Positions 33,672 through 40,639 of a stretch of 64,000 nt of DNA are shown here, in pieces (within the stretch, counting starts at the first letter, position 1; every line of letters starts with the position of its first letter). The translations under genes and the position numbers were made by a program. The stretch comes from Imperialibacter sp964351395 (GTDB taxonomy: Bacteria; Bacteroidota; Bacteroidia; Cytophagales; Cyclobacteriaceae), in the NCBI GenBank assembly GCA_964351395.1, contig CAYGOF010000012.1, forward strand, positions 62,001 to 126,000, in the 5' to 3' direction. The notes under the pieces are model-generated. The model did no database searches and was not told where the DNA came from. It saw only the letters and a program-made list of their open reading frames with translations.

Positions 33672-34070
33672 CTATACTTGCGATACGAAAGGATTTATTA
33701 ATTTCAAGGCTTCAATATTTTTAAAATCACTACTATTTCTTGACAAAAGTGTAAGGTCAAATTCTATAGCAGTGGCAGCGATGATGGCATCTGGCAATTT
33801 TATTTTGTACATTTTCCGAATTTCTGCAGTTTTAATTTTCACGGCACTTTCAAGTTCAAATATCCAAGCATCACCAATAAAATTCTTTACTATGTCAAGA
33901 TCTTTTTCTGATGGTGCATTCCAGCATAAGAGCTCAATCTCAGTAATGCTTGACATAGATGGTTGAGATTGCGCTACAATAGTGTCAATTAATTTTTCCG
34001 CAGATGGAGAAAACTGTTGTTGGAGATAGTAGATCACAACATTGGTGTCCCAAAGGTATTCTATTCCCAT
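33672..34070 (-). CDS. PIN domain toxin (VapC-like ribonuclease)
   Basis: A 132-residue PIN protein. The acidic metal-binding residues are visible: Asp in LWDTNVVIYYL near residue 8, Glu in SSITEIELLCW, Asp in LPDAIIAATA and the C-terminal SRNSSDFKNIE. Such toxins cleave tRNA or rRNA and are held inactive by the adjacent antitoxin. The gene start overlaps the antitoxin gene's end by 10 bp. Adjacent, convergent end to the DUF4197 gene (28 bp). Confidence 0.9.
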   Translation of the reverse strand: MGIEYLWDTNVVIYYLQQQFSPSAEKLIDTIVAQSQPSMSSITEIELLCWNAPSEKDLDIVKNFIGDAWIFELESAVKIKTAEIRKMYKIKLPDAIIAATAIEFDLTLLSRNSSDFKNIEALKLINPFVSQV

Positions 34071-34264
34071 TCGCCCCGGAGATCATCAAGTTGTTTGTCA
34101 ATATCAAGTAAAGACTGCCTGGTCATAGCCCCTTTGTACTTGCCCCAATCAGTTGATTTGGCCGCTGGTTTCTCCTTTCGAACTTTGATGAGCTTAAGAA
34201 GCTCTAAGTCTTTTAAAAGGTTAACAGCCTTTTCATCAATAATGTCTATTGTAATGGTTCGCAT
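34061..34264 (-). CDS. Antitoxin of the PIN toxin pair
   Basis: A 67-residue protein with a beta-strand start (MRTITIDIIDEKAVNLL) like a ribbon-helix-helix or Phd-type DNA-binding N-terminus, followed by a charged helical tail containing KAAAKSTDWGKYKGAM-like and LLDIDKQLDDL segments that would wrap the toxin. It overlaps the toxin gene by 10 bp, typical of antitoxin-first modules. The DNA-binding fold is inferred only from position and composition. Confidence 0.8.
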   Translation of the reverse strand: MRTITIDIIDEKAVNLLKDLELLKLIKVRKEKPAAKSTDWGKYKGAMTRQSLLDIDKQLDDLRGEWE

Positions 34265-34319
34265 GTCTCAATTTAAATGAAAAACAGCTTTTTAATTACT
34301 AAAAATAATGAAAAAATAG

Positions 34320-35318
34320 TTACGGACCTGTTTGAGATTTATACCATCCCACTTTTTTAGCTATTGCTGTACTACCCCAAATCAGCAGAAACATTTCTGT
34401 TGCTCTCTTGATAAGGAGAACGATATCATTTCCTTTTAACCCCACGATGCTAATCAGTTGGTCAAGTAATATGCTGCTTCCTACGAGTACGACCATCGCC
34501 AATAATATTCTAGCCACTCTAATCAGCCATATGCCTTCATCCGATGGAAAGTCTTGCATCCCAATAAGCAAAAAACCAAGGTTCAGTCCGAGGAACTGTG
34601 CGGCCACCGAATTGCCCAGGATGATAAAAACAATGGGCAGCAAAATGCATGAAGAAATGAAGGTTATCGTAGGTGCGTTCCACCGGAGTCTTAGTTTTTT
34701 AATAGCCAGATAGGCAGAAAGCTTCTCCTTTTTGATAAGGAAAAACCAGGACAGCCAAAGTGTGATTCCGCCCAATACCAAACCACCCAGCACATCTGCC
34801 AGAAAATGCCTTCCCAGGTACATGCGGGAAAAAGGCATTAGAAAGATGATAGTAATGCCGGCGGCTTTGACCCAGGTTTTATTAAATAGCAGGCCTAATC
34901 CGCCCCAATAGGCTAAAGAGCTGCTCACATGTCCCGACGGAAATCCAAAGGAGTCCAATTTGTTTTGTCGATAGTAGTCAATCGCTTCCTGAGCCGGTAA
35001 TCCAAAAAAAGTTTGCGCTCCCTTTCTTAGAAATGGAGAGCCAGATGTAAACTCATCAATTAGATGTTTTAACGATGAGTCTACATTTTCTGGTCGGGGC
35101 AAGGCAAAGAAGTCTTTCAAAAGCGCTCCAGCCAGTCCAGTCCAGATCAGCATATGGGTAGCCAGGAACGATTTTTTCATATTTACTCCAAACATCAGCA
35201 CAATAGCAGTGGCGATAAAGGCCGTATTGTAGCCTAATCTGGTGGTGGCTTCCATGAACCAATAAATGACTGGGTTGTCAAATCCTTGAAGAAAGTGATT
35301 AATCTCGGTTTGGAACAT
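34320..35318 (-). CDS. PAP2 family membrane phosphatase
   Basis: A 332-residue protein with about eight membrane helices and the full PAP2 signature: K68-x6-R75-P76 (KDFFALPRP), PSGH at 127-130, and SR-x5-H-x3-D at 164-175 (SRMYLGRHFLAD). These enzymes dephosphorylate lipid phosphates such as undecaprenyl pyrophosphate or phosphatidic acid. The long C-terminal part (after about 200) adds extra helices seen in Bacteroidota members. It is the only gene in this orientation between the toxin pair and the Hsp20-like gene. Substrate unknown. Confidence 0.9.
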   Translation of the reverse strand: MFQTEINHFLQGFDNPVIYWFMEATTRLGYNTAFIATAIVLMFGVNMKKSFLATHMLIWTGLAGALLKDFFALPRPENVDSSLKHLIDEFTSGSPFLRKGAQTFFGLPAQEAIDYYRQNKLDSFGFPSGHVSSSLAYWGGLGLLFNKTWVKAAGITIIFLMPFSRMYLGRHFLADVLGGLVLGGITLWLSWFFLIKKEKLSAYLAIKKLRLRWNAPTITFISSCILLPIVFIILGNSVAAQFLGLNLGFLLIGMQDFPSDEGIWLIRVARILLAMVVLVGSSILLDQLISIVGLKGNDIVLLIKRATEMFLLIWGSTAIAKKVGWYKSQTGP

Positions 35319-35476
35319 GAACTTGGCTTTTTTTCGAAATTACCGATTAAGCTGGCAACTGAGAAGACAACTTGACCGGTTTTGTCATTTTTTGTGCGCA
35401 AAGTATGACATAAATACCGGAAAAGTACGTTGGTACATTGATTGACAAAGGTATTGGAAATTAAGGTTGTACGTAT

Positions 35477-35872
35477 ATGAAGATAACTGACTCGTTAGTA
35501 AAGAACATGGTAGTGACAGCAGACTTGCTGAATACAATCAATGGTGGTATGAGTCTTCCTTCTACAAGCATGCGGAAATTGGAAGACTATTATGAATTAG
35601 ACGTATTGGCTCCAGGACTTTCAGTCGATCAATTGAAGATTGAAATTCATAACCAACATTTGAGTGTGTTTCATTATTTGAATTATAAATCGCCCAACCA
35701 CGAAATGGAAGAGGAGGGTGCGCCAAATATTATTCACTTGCAGCCTATTCCTTTCGACGTAGCACTAGATGAAATAAAGGCCGTTTATGAAGCAAGACAT
35801 TTGAAGGTGATTATGCCATTCAATGAACTGTCTGAAGGATACCACAGAAGCGTCGAAATAGACGAATTTTGA
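35477..35872 (+). CDS. Divergent small heat-shock (Hsp20/alpha-crystallin) protein
   Basis: A 131-residue protein with the alpha-crystallin order of strands: YYELDVLAPGLSVDQLKIEIHNQHLSVF (about 38-66), then IPFDVALDEIKAVYEARHLKVIMPF near the C-terminus, matching the L-x-L-P-x2-V-D ... A-x-x-x-N-G-x-L-x-I-x-x-P block in shape, but not in its canonical residues. It is shorter than ordinary Hsp20 proteins, lacks the terminal I-x-I motif and is acidic. It may be a chaperone relative. Followed by a strong hairpin terminator. Confidence 0.75.
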   Translation: MKITDSLVKNMVVTADLLNTINGGMSLPSTSMRKLEDYYELDVLAPGLSVDQLKIEIHNQHLSVFHYLNYKSPNHEMEEEGAPNIIHLQPIPFDVALDEIKAVYEARHLKVIMPFNELSEGYHRSVEIDEF

Positions 35873-35909
35873 TAACAATATAAAGCATAGTTTTGATTAG
35901 TCCTTTTTG

Positions 35910-35941
35910 AAGACCCGGTGAGTTTTTGCTCATCGGGTCTT
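35910..35941 (+). terminator. Hairpin terminator after the Hsp20-like gene
   Basis: AAGACCCGGTGAG (35910-35922) pairs with CTCATCGGGTCTT (35929-35941) over 13 bp with one G-T pair and a TTTTTG loop; TGTGTTTTC follows. It separates the Hsp20-like gene from the symporter promoter. Confidence 0.75.
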
Positions 35942-35956
35942 GTGTTTTCGGCGGTA

Positions 35957-35986
35957 TTGCATTCTATTATTGTAGCCTTATTTTTG
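35957..35986 (+). promoter_or_regulatory. Bacteroidota promoter of the symporter gene
   Basis: TTG (35957-35959), a 19-bp spacer, and TATTTTTG (35979-35986): an exact match to the Bacteroidota sigma-A consensus TTG-N19-TAnnTTTG. Transcription would start near 35990, about 25 nt before the ATG at 36015. Confidence 0.7.
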
Positions 35987-36014
35987 CGGCTCACCTTTCA
36001 ACTGCCGCTGGTTA

Positions 36015-37409
36015 ATGCTTGGAGTTTTTGTTGTTGTTTATTTGCTGGTTACTGTAGCAATCGGAATTGCAGCCTCCAGGTATATCAAAACATCTACAGA
36101 TTTTATGTTGGCAGGGCGAAAACTACCTTTGTTTTTGTCGGCGTCTGCCTTATTTGCCTTATGGTTCGGTTCTGAGACTATATTTGGCGCTTCTTCAGAA
36201 TTTGTGAAACATGGAGTGCTTGGGGTGATGCAGGATCCCTTTGGAGGGGTGCTATGTTTGGTGCTTTTTGCACTCATTTTTGTAAAACCGTTGTACAAGT
36301 TAAACCTCCTGACGCTCGGTGATCTTTATCGTAATCATTACGGCCAGCAGGTAGAACTCATTGCTAGTTTTTGCATGCTGCTGACCTTCTTTGGTTACAT
36401 AGCAGCCCAGTTGGTTGCCCTTGGATTAATTATTCAGATCATTGCTGGAATCCCTGTCGTTGATGGGATCTTGATTAGTGCGGCGGTGGTTACCATTTAT
36501 ACCCTCATGGGAGGGATGTGGGCCATCACTATTACCGATTTTATGCAGAGCATCGTTATTGTACTAGGCCTGGTCATTGTTGCCTACACAATTGTTACGA
36601 AAGCTGGAGGCTGGGTACCGGTAGTAGAAGGTGCGCCGGAAGGGTTCTTTTCTTTTGTTCCGACCGATGGCAAGGCCATGTCCTGGGCCCATTATTTCGC
36701 TGCCTGGTTCACTTTGGGGCTGGGGTCGTTGGCATCGCAGGATATTTTTCAGCGGGCCAACTCTGCTAAGGACGAAAAGACTGCCGTGCGGTCTACTTTG
36801 CTGGGCGCAGGCATGTATGGCCTGATTGCTATTTTTCCACTATTTATTGCACTGGCTGGAAAAGTGCTGTACCCTGAACTTGTAGAGGGTGATACTCAGC
36901 ATGTGCTGCCGGCAATGGTAATGGCCCATACAGATTTGTGGGTACAGGTCATGTTTTTTGGCGCATTGCTTTCCGCTATTTTTAGTACTTGCAGCGGAGC
37001 GGTGTTGGCACCTGCCAGCATTTTGTCAGAGAATATCATTCGTCCATTGGTAGACCCCGACATGTCCGACAAGAAATTTCTGTTGATTCTTAGGTTGTCG
37101 GTAGTTGCGATGGCCGCATTGTCTGCCTGGCTGGGAGCCTTCCGTACCAATATTTACGAGCTGGTGGCTGAGTCCTCTATTCTTGGATTGGTCACGCTGT
37201 TTGTGCCGATGGTGACGGCGCTATTTTGGAAAAAGTCATCCAAAGGAGGTGCTTTGCTTGCTATGATGATGGGTTTGATTGGCTGGTTTTTGTGGGAACA
37301 TGTTTTTTATTTTGAATTCCCAGCCATGTTCATTGGGCTGGGAGTCAGCGCAGTGGGTATGACGGTAGGTACTTTTCTGTTTCCGAGGAATGAACAATTG
37401 CTTGGCTAA
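36015..37409 (+). CDS. Sodium:solute symporter family transporter
   Basis: A 464-residue SSS-family protein with about thirteen membrane helices. It begins MLGVFVVVYLLVTVAIGI, and shows the family's N-terminal stretch STDFMLAGRKLPLFLSASALFALWFGSETIFGASS and a later GGMWAITITDFMQSIV, both typical of SSS proteins. Transports an unidentified solute driven by sodium. It has its own promoter and terminator region and no linked catabolic genes. The last about 90 residues carry extra helices. Confidence 0.9.
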   Translation: MLGVFVVVYLLVTVAIGIAASRYIKTSTDFMLAGRKLPLFLSASALFALWFGSETIFGASSEFVKHGVLGVMQDPFGGVLCLVLFALIFVKPLYKLNLLTLGDLYRNHYGQQVELIASFCMLLTFFGYIAAQLVALGLIIQIIAGIPVVDGILISAAVVTIYTLMGGMWAITITDFMQSIVIVLGLVIVAYTIVTKAGGWVPVVEGAPEGFFSFVPTDGKAMSWAHYFAAWFTLGLGSLASQDIFQRANSAKDEKTAVRSTLLGAGMYGLIAIFPLFIALAGKVLYPELVEGDTQHVLPAMVMAHTDLWVQVMFFGALLSAIFSTCSGAVLAPASILSENIIRPLVDPDMSDKKFLLILRLSVVAMAALSAWLGAFRTNIYELVAESSILGLVTLFVPMVTALFWKKSSKGGALLAMMMGLIGWFLWEHVFYFEFPAMFIGLGVSAVGMTVGTFLFPRNEQLLG

Positions 37410-37441
37410 TACCAAGTTTTTCTGAACAGTCTCCTAAGCCC

Positions 37442-37681
37442 GGCGTCTGACGTTCTCACGCAGGAATCCTTCGCAACGTACCGACGCCTACTTCAGTTTC
37501 CAGTTTTCCGACTTCTCACGTTTTTTCTTCCCCGGCGTCTGACGGGCTATCACCCGAGCTTTTCGCAGCCGTGCCGACGCCTTACCGTCTTCTAGCTCCC
37601 GTCTTCCGACTTCTCACGTTCACGGTTCTCCCTCGGCGTCTGACGCTCCCACGCTTAAGTTCATCGCAGCGTGCCGACGCC
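37442..37681. repeat. Three tandem REP-like palindromes
   Basis: Three imperfect palindromes of 47-48 nt at 37442-37488, 37534-37581 and 37635-37681 (start-to-start 92 and 101 bp). Each begins GGCGTCTGACG and ends CCGACGCC, so GGCGTC pairs with GACGCC, with a TGACG/CGT inner stem. The spacers also share a CTTCCGACTTCTCACG-like stretch. They sit between the symporter and the small coiled-coil genes and share the layout of REP/BIME elements. No copies elsewhere in the window. One strand of 37410-37740 is strongly pyrimidine-rich. Confidence 0.8.
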
Positions 37682-37695
37682 TGTGCTTCCGTCTT

Positions 37696-37914
37696 CTAAC
37701 TCCCGTCTTCCGTCTCGTCCCTTCCTTCTCTGCAATCCAGTAACTCTATTATTAGCTGTTCATTTACCTCTTTTTCCTGCAGCATCATTTCTTTGAATTT
37801 ATTAGCCATCAAGGAATTGATTTCAGCCTTGGAGGCTTGCATTTTAGCGTAAATGCCTAGAAGAATCAGTGCAGCGGATAAGATGATGATGACCACCAGT
37901 GGAAAGTTTTTCAT
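37696..37914 (-). CDS. Small membrane-anchored coiled-coil protein, array member D
   Basis: From the Met at 37914 (MKNFPLVVIIILSAAL) the product has 72 residues: one N-terminal membrane helix (about 5-23) and a charged helical tail with KMQASKAEINSLM and EKEVNEQLII, ending LLDCREGRDETEDGS, so a Cys near the end as in its neighbours. It is the last of four related genes and the shortest, with an acidic rather than Lys-rich end. The longer frame (to 38031) lies inside the upstream gene and is rejected. Function unknown. Confidence 0.7.
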   Translation of the reverse strand: MKNFPLVVIIILSAALILLGIYAKMQASKAEINSLMANKFKEMMLQEKEVNEQLIIELLDCREGRDETEDGS

Positions 37915-37936
37915 GAATAAAGCATTTGTCAGCAAG

Positions 37937-38212
37937 TTACTTCTTTTTGCTTTCGCAAGCTTCCAGGGCTTGTCTGGCCATGTCTGCTTGAGCCTCTGCT
38001 TCCGCCTGTGCTCTTGAGGCCATCTCAGCATTTTCTTGTGCTAGCCTACTTGCCTCTTCAGCCAATGCTTGTGCTTCCATGGCCATTGCTTGTGCTTCCA
38101 TGGCGAAAACTGCCTGCTTTTCTGCCTCTGAAGCTTTTATTTTTGCAAAAATGAAAAGAAAGACTATCAGAAAAGTTTGAATCCCGATGACGAGTTTGAC
38201 CCAGAGTTTCAT
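37937..38212 (-). CDS. Small membrane-anchored coiled-coil protein, array member C
   Basis: A 91-residue protein: a membrane helix (about 5-23 of MKLWVKLVIGIQTFLIVFLF), then an Ala/Glu/Gln-rich helix with an internal repeat (MEAQAMAMEAQALAEEA), and an end LEACESKKK with a Cys before a Lys tail. The helix has a continuous heptad-like Ala/Leu pattern, so it probably forms a coiled-coil dimer or trimer in the periplasm or cytosol. Starts 26 nt after member B and ends 22 nt before member D. I do not recognise a family. Confidence 0.75.
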   Translation of the reverse strand: MKLWVKLVIGIQTFLIVFLFIFAKIKASEAEKQAVFAMEAQAMAMEAQALAEEASRLAQENAEMASRAQAEAEAQADMARQALEACESKKK

Positions 38213-38238
38213 AGTTAGTTGGTTTTTGTGGTTTGTAA

Positions 38239-38499
38239 TTATTTTTTCTTCCTACAATTTGCCAAAGCTTGTTGGGCTTCTGTAGCAACTTTAGTTTGCA
38301 TAACGGCTATTGCAGCCTGTCTTTCAGCTTCTGCCTGTGCCGATAGGGCCTTCTCGGCACTAGCTTCTCCCAGTTGGTACTGCATGAAAGCCTCTTGTGC
38401 GTTTGCCATCGAAATAACACGCTCTTTGTCCAACTCAGTTGCTAGCATTGAGGTGTAAATAAAAAGCGAAATGATAATCAGGCTCTGCACTCCTATCAC
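38239..38499 (-). CDS. Small membrane-anchored coiled-coil protein, array member B
   Basis: Annotated from GTG 38499 (86 residues), with membrane helix (VQSLIIISLFIYTSML) and a coiled-coil helix ending LANCRKKK. Alignment with member C suggests the true beginning is upstream: IKRWVKIVIGVQSL matches MKLWVKLVIGIQTF, but the codon where C has ATG is ATA (38518-38520). So either a rare ATA or ATT start is used, or GTG is used and the N-terminus is short. Function unknown. Confidence 0.65.
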   Translation of the reverse strand: MIGVQSLIIISLFIYTSMLATELDKERVISMANAQEAFMQYQLGEASAEKALSAQAEAERQAAIAVMQTKVATEAQQALANCRKKK

Positions 38500-38541
38500 A
38501 ATTTTAACCCAGCGTTTTATGGTGATTAAAGTTTGGTGGTT

Positions 38542-38922
38542 TTAGTTTTTCTTTCGGCAGGCTTCAAGCTGCCTTTTTAACTCATTGGCAATTGCTACCT
38601 GTCGTGTTGCTTCCGCAGTTGCCTGAACTGCTCGCTCAGCCTGAATGAGGGCTTCTTCCTGGGATCTATCTGCTATTAGTCTCTGCGTTTCGGCTGCTTC
38701 AGCGGCTTCTCGTGATGCCTTTACGGCCTGAACTTCTGCTATTTCAGCTAGCTTTCTTGATGCTTCCGCTATTTCTTGAGATTGTCTCACTAACAAGATC
38801 AGAGAATCATTTTCTGCCGTAAGTCTTTTTACATCCTCCTTACAGGAATACATTTCTGGCGTAGAATAGGAGGCAAGTATCATGAACAGACCTCCTCCAA
38901 TAAAAAATAGTAAATATTTCAT
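38542..38922 (-). CDS. Membrane-anchored coiled-coil protein, array member A
   Basis: Starting at 38922 (MKYLLFFIGGGLFMILA) it has 126 residues: one N-terminal membrane helix, a short linker with EMYSCKEDVKRL, then a long helix, very rich in Ala/Glu, with AEASRKLAEIAEVQAVKASREA-type heptads split here as EIAEASRKLAEIAE and VQAVKASREAAEAAE, ending LKRQLEACRKKN. It is the first and longest of the four-gene array (gaps 42, 26 and 22 nt), so all four are probably one operon. No family recognised. Confidence 0.75.
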   Translation of the reverse strand: MKYLLFFIGGGLFMILASYSTPEMYSCKEDVKRLTAENDSLILLVRQSQEIAEASRKLAEIAEVQAVKASREAAEAAETQRLIADRSQEEALIQAERAVQATAEATRQVAIANELKRQLEACRKKN

Positions 38923-39104
38923 GTCTAAATATAGAAGATAAAAACAAAAACACCTCTTGAATGGGCATCGAGCCTTCTGACGAAGGTTCGTCATTCTTCG
39001 GTCTCGCTTCATTCCATTCTTCACTCTTTTCTAGCGCACTTCTTACTTCCTCACTTTCCCACCTAAAAACTAGTTTAAACTAACCCCCCGTATTATTTTT
39101 GCGG

Positions 39105-40634
39105 ATGGCTGAAATGATTCTGATCCTCGACTTCGGATCTCAATACACACAACTCATCGCTCGCCGGGTTCGGGAGCTCAATGTTTACTGCGAAATACAC
39201 CCTTATAACCACCTTCCTGAGTGGAGCGACAACATCAAAGGAGTCATCCTTTCTGGTAGTCCCTGCTCAGTCAGAGATGAAGGTTCGCCAGATATAGACA
39301 TCGATTTTTACTCATCCAAGGTTCCTTTATTAGGTGTTTGCTACGGTGCACAACTGATGGCACTTAAGAGTGGTGGCAATGTGCTTCCTTCAGAAATCAG
39401 GGAATATGGACGTGCTAAGCTCAGTAAAGTCGACTCACACCACGACCTCCTTAAAGAAATCACCCTCAATTCTCAGGTATGGATGTCGCATGGCGATACC
39501 ATTGCCAGCATACCCGACGAGTATGAAGTAATTGCCAGTACACCAACCGTGAAAGTAGCAGCTTTCAGATTGAAGAATAAGCCTGTATATGGTATACAGT
39601 TTCATCCGGAGGTAACCCATTCTACGGAGGGTAAAGCATTACTGCGTAATTTTGTGGTGCATATCTGTGGCTGTAGCCAGGATTGGACGCCAGATATTTT
39701 TGTGGAAGCTACCGTGGCCGACTTGAAAGCGAAACTCGGCAACGACAAAGTAGTGATGGGCTTGTCAGGCGGTGTTGATTCATCGGTAGCTGCGATGCTG
39801 ATACACAAAGCAATAGGCAAGAATTTGCATTGCATCTTCGTCGATAACGGACTGTTGAGAAAGAATGAATTCAGTTCTGTGTTGGACTCATATAAGCACA
39901 TGGGCTTGAACGTGAAAGGCGTGAATGCCTCTCAGCGCTTTTATGATGCATTGAAGGGACTTACAGAACCTGAGCTGAAGCGAAAAGCCATCGGAAGGGC
40001 ATTTATTGAGGTATTTGATGAGGAGGCCCACAAAATACAAGATGTTAAATGGCTGGGGCAGGGCACGATCTACCCCGATGTGATAGAGTCTGTTTCAGTA
40101 AAAGGACCATCAGCTACCATCAAATCGCACCACAATGTGGGTGGACTGCCTGAAAAAATGAAAATGAAGGTGGTGGAGCCACTCAATACTTTGTTTAAAG
40201 ATGAAGTAAGGAATGTGGGGCGCACGCTGGAAATCGACCCTAATATCCTGGGTCGCCACCCATTCCCAGGTCCTGGTTTGGGTATTAGAATTTTAAGTGA
40301 GATCACAGAAGAAAAGGTGAGAGTACTTCAGGAAGTCGATCATATCTTCGTCCAAGGCCTGAAAGATCATGGCTTGTATGACCAGGTATGGCAAGCAGGA
40401 GCGATGCTCACGCCCATTCAGGCAGTTGGTGTAATGGGAGACGAGCGAACATATGAAAACGTTGTCGCTTTGCGAGCCGTTACCAGTGTAGACGGTATGA
40501 CGGCTGATTTTTGCCATTTGCCGTATGAGTTTCTCGGAGAGATATCGAGCGAAATCATCAATAAAGTAAAAGGAGTGAACCGGGTGGTGTACGATATAAG
40601 CTCGAAGCCACCAGCAACCATCGAATGGGAATAA
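39105..40634 (+). CDS. guaA: GMP synthase (glutamine-hydrolysing)
   Basis: Converts XMP to GMP using glutamine and ATP. The 509-residue protein has the glutaminase half (ILDFGSQYTQLIARR, catalytic Cys in GVCYGAQLMA, HPEVTHS), the ATP-pyrophosphatase half (SGGVDSSVAA) and the C-terminal dimerisation domain ending KPPATIEWE. ATG 39105 is chosen over a TTG at 39099; ATG 39114 is also possible. A -7 box TATTTTTG (39094-39101) lies 3 nt before the start, with no good TTG at -33. So the mRNA may be nearly leaderless. Confidence 0.96.
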   Translation: MAEMILILDFGSQYTQLIARRVRELNVYCEIHPYNHLPEWSDNIKGVILSGSPCSVRDEGSPDIDIDFYSSKVPLLGVCYGAQLMALKSGGNVLPSEIREYGRAKLSKVDSHHDLLKEITLNSQVWMSHGDTIASIPDEYEVIASTPTVKVAAFRLKNKPVYGIQFHPEVTHSTEGKALLRNFVVHICGCSQDWTPDIFVEATVADLKAKLGNDKVVMGLSGGVDSSVAAMLIHKAIGKNLHCIFVDNGLLRKNEFSSVLDSYKHMGLNVKGVNASQRFYDALKGLTEPELKRKAIGRAFIEVFDEEAHKIQDVKWLGQGTIYPDVIESVSVKGPSATIKSHHNVGGLPEKMKMKVVEPLNTLFKDEVRNVGRTLEIDPNILGRHPFPGPGLGIRILSEITEEKVRVLQEVDHIFVQGLKDHGLYDQVWQAGAMLTPIQAVGVMGDERTYENVVALRAVTSVDGMTADFCHLPYEFLGEISSEIINKVKGVNRVVYDISSKPPATIEWE

Positions 40635-40639
40635 ATATC

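Noticed and set aside
37937..38212. Tandem MEAQAMAMEAQALAEEA repeat considered as a possible CRISPR or phage tail fragment
   Set aside because: The repeats are short, coding and part of a helical Ala/Glu pattern shared with paralogues; no spacers and no phage genes nearby.
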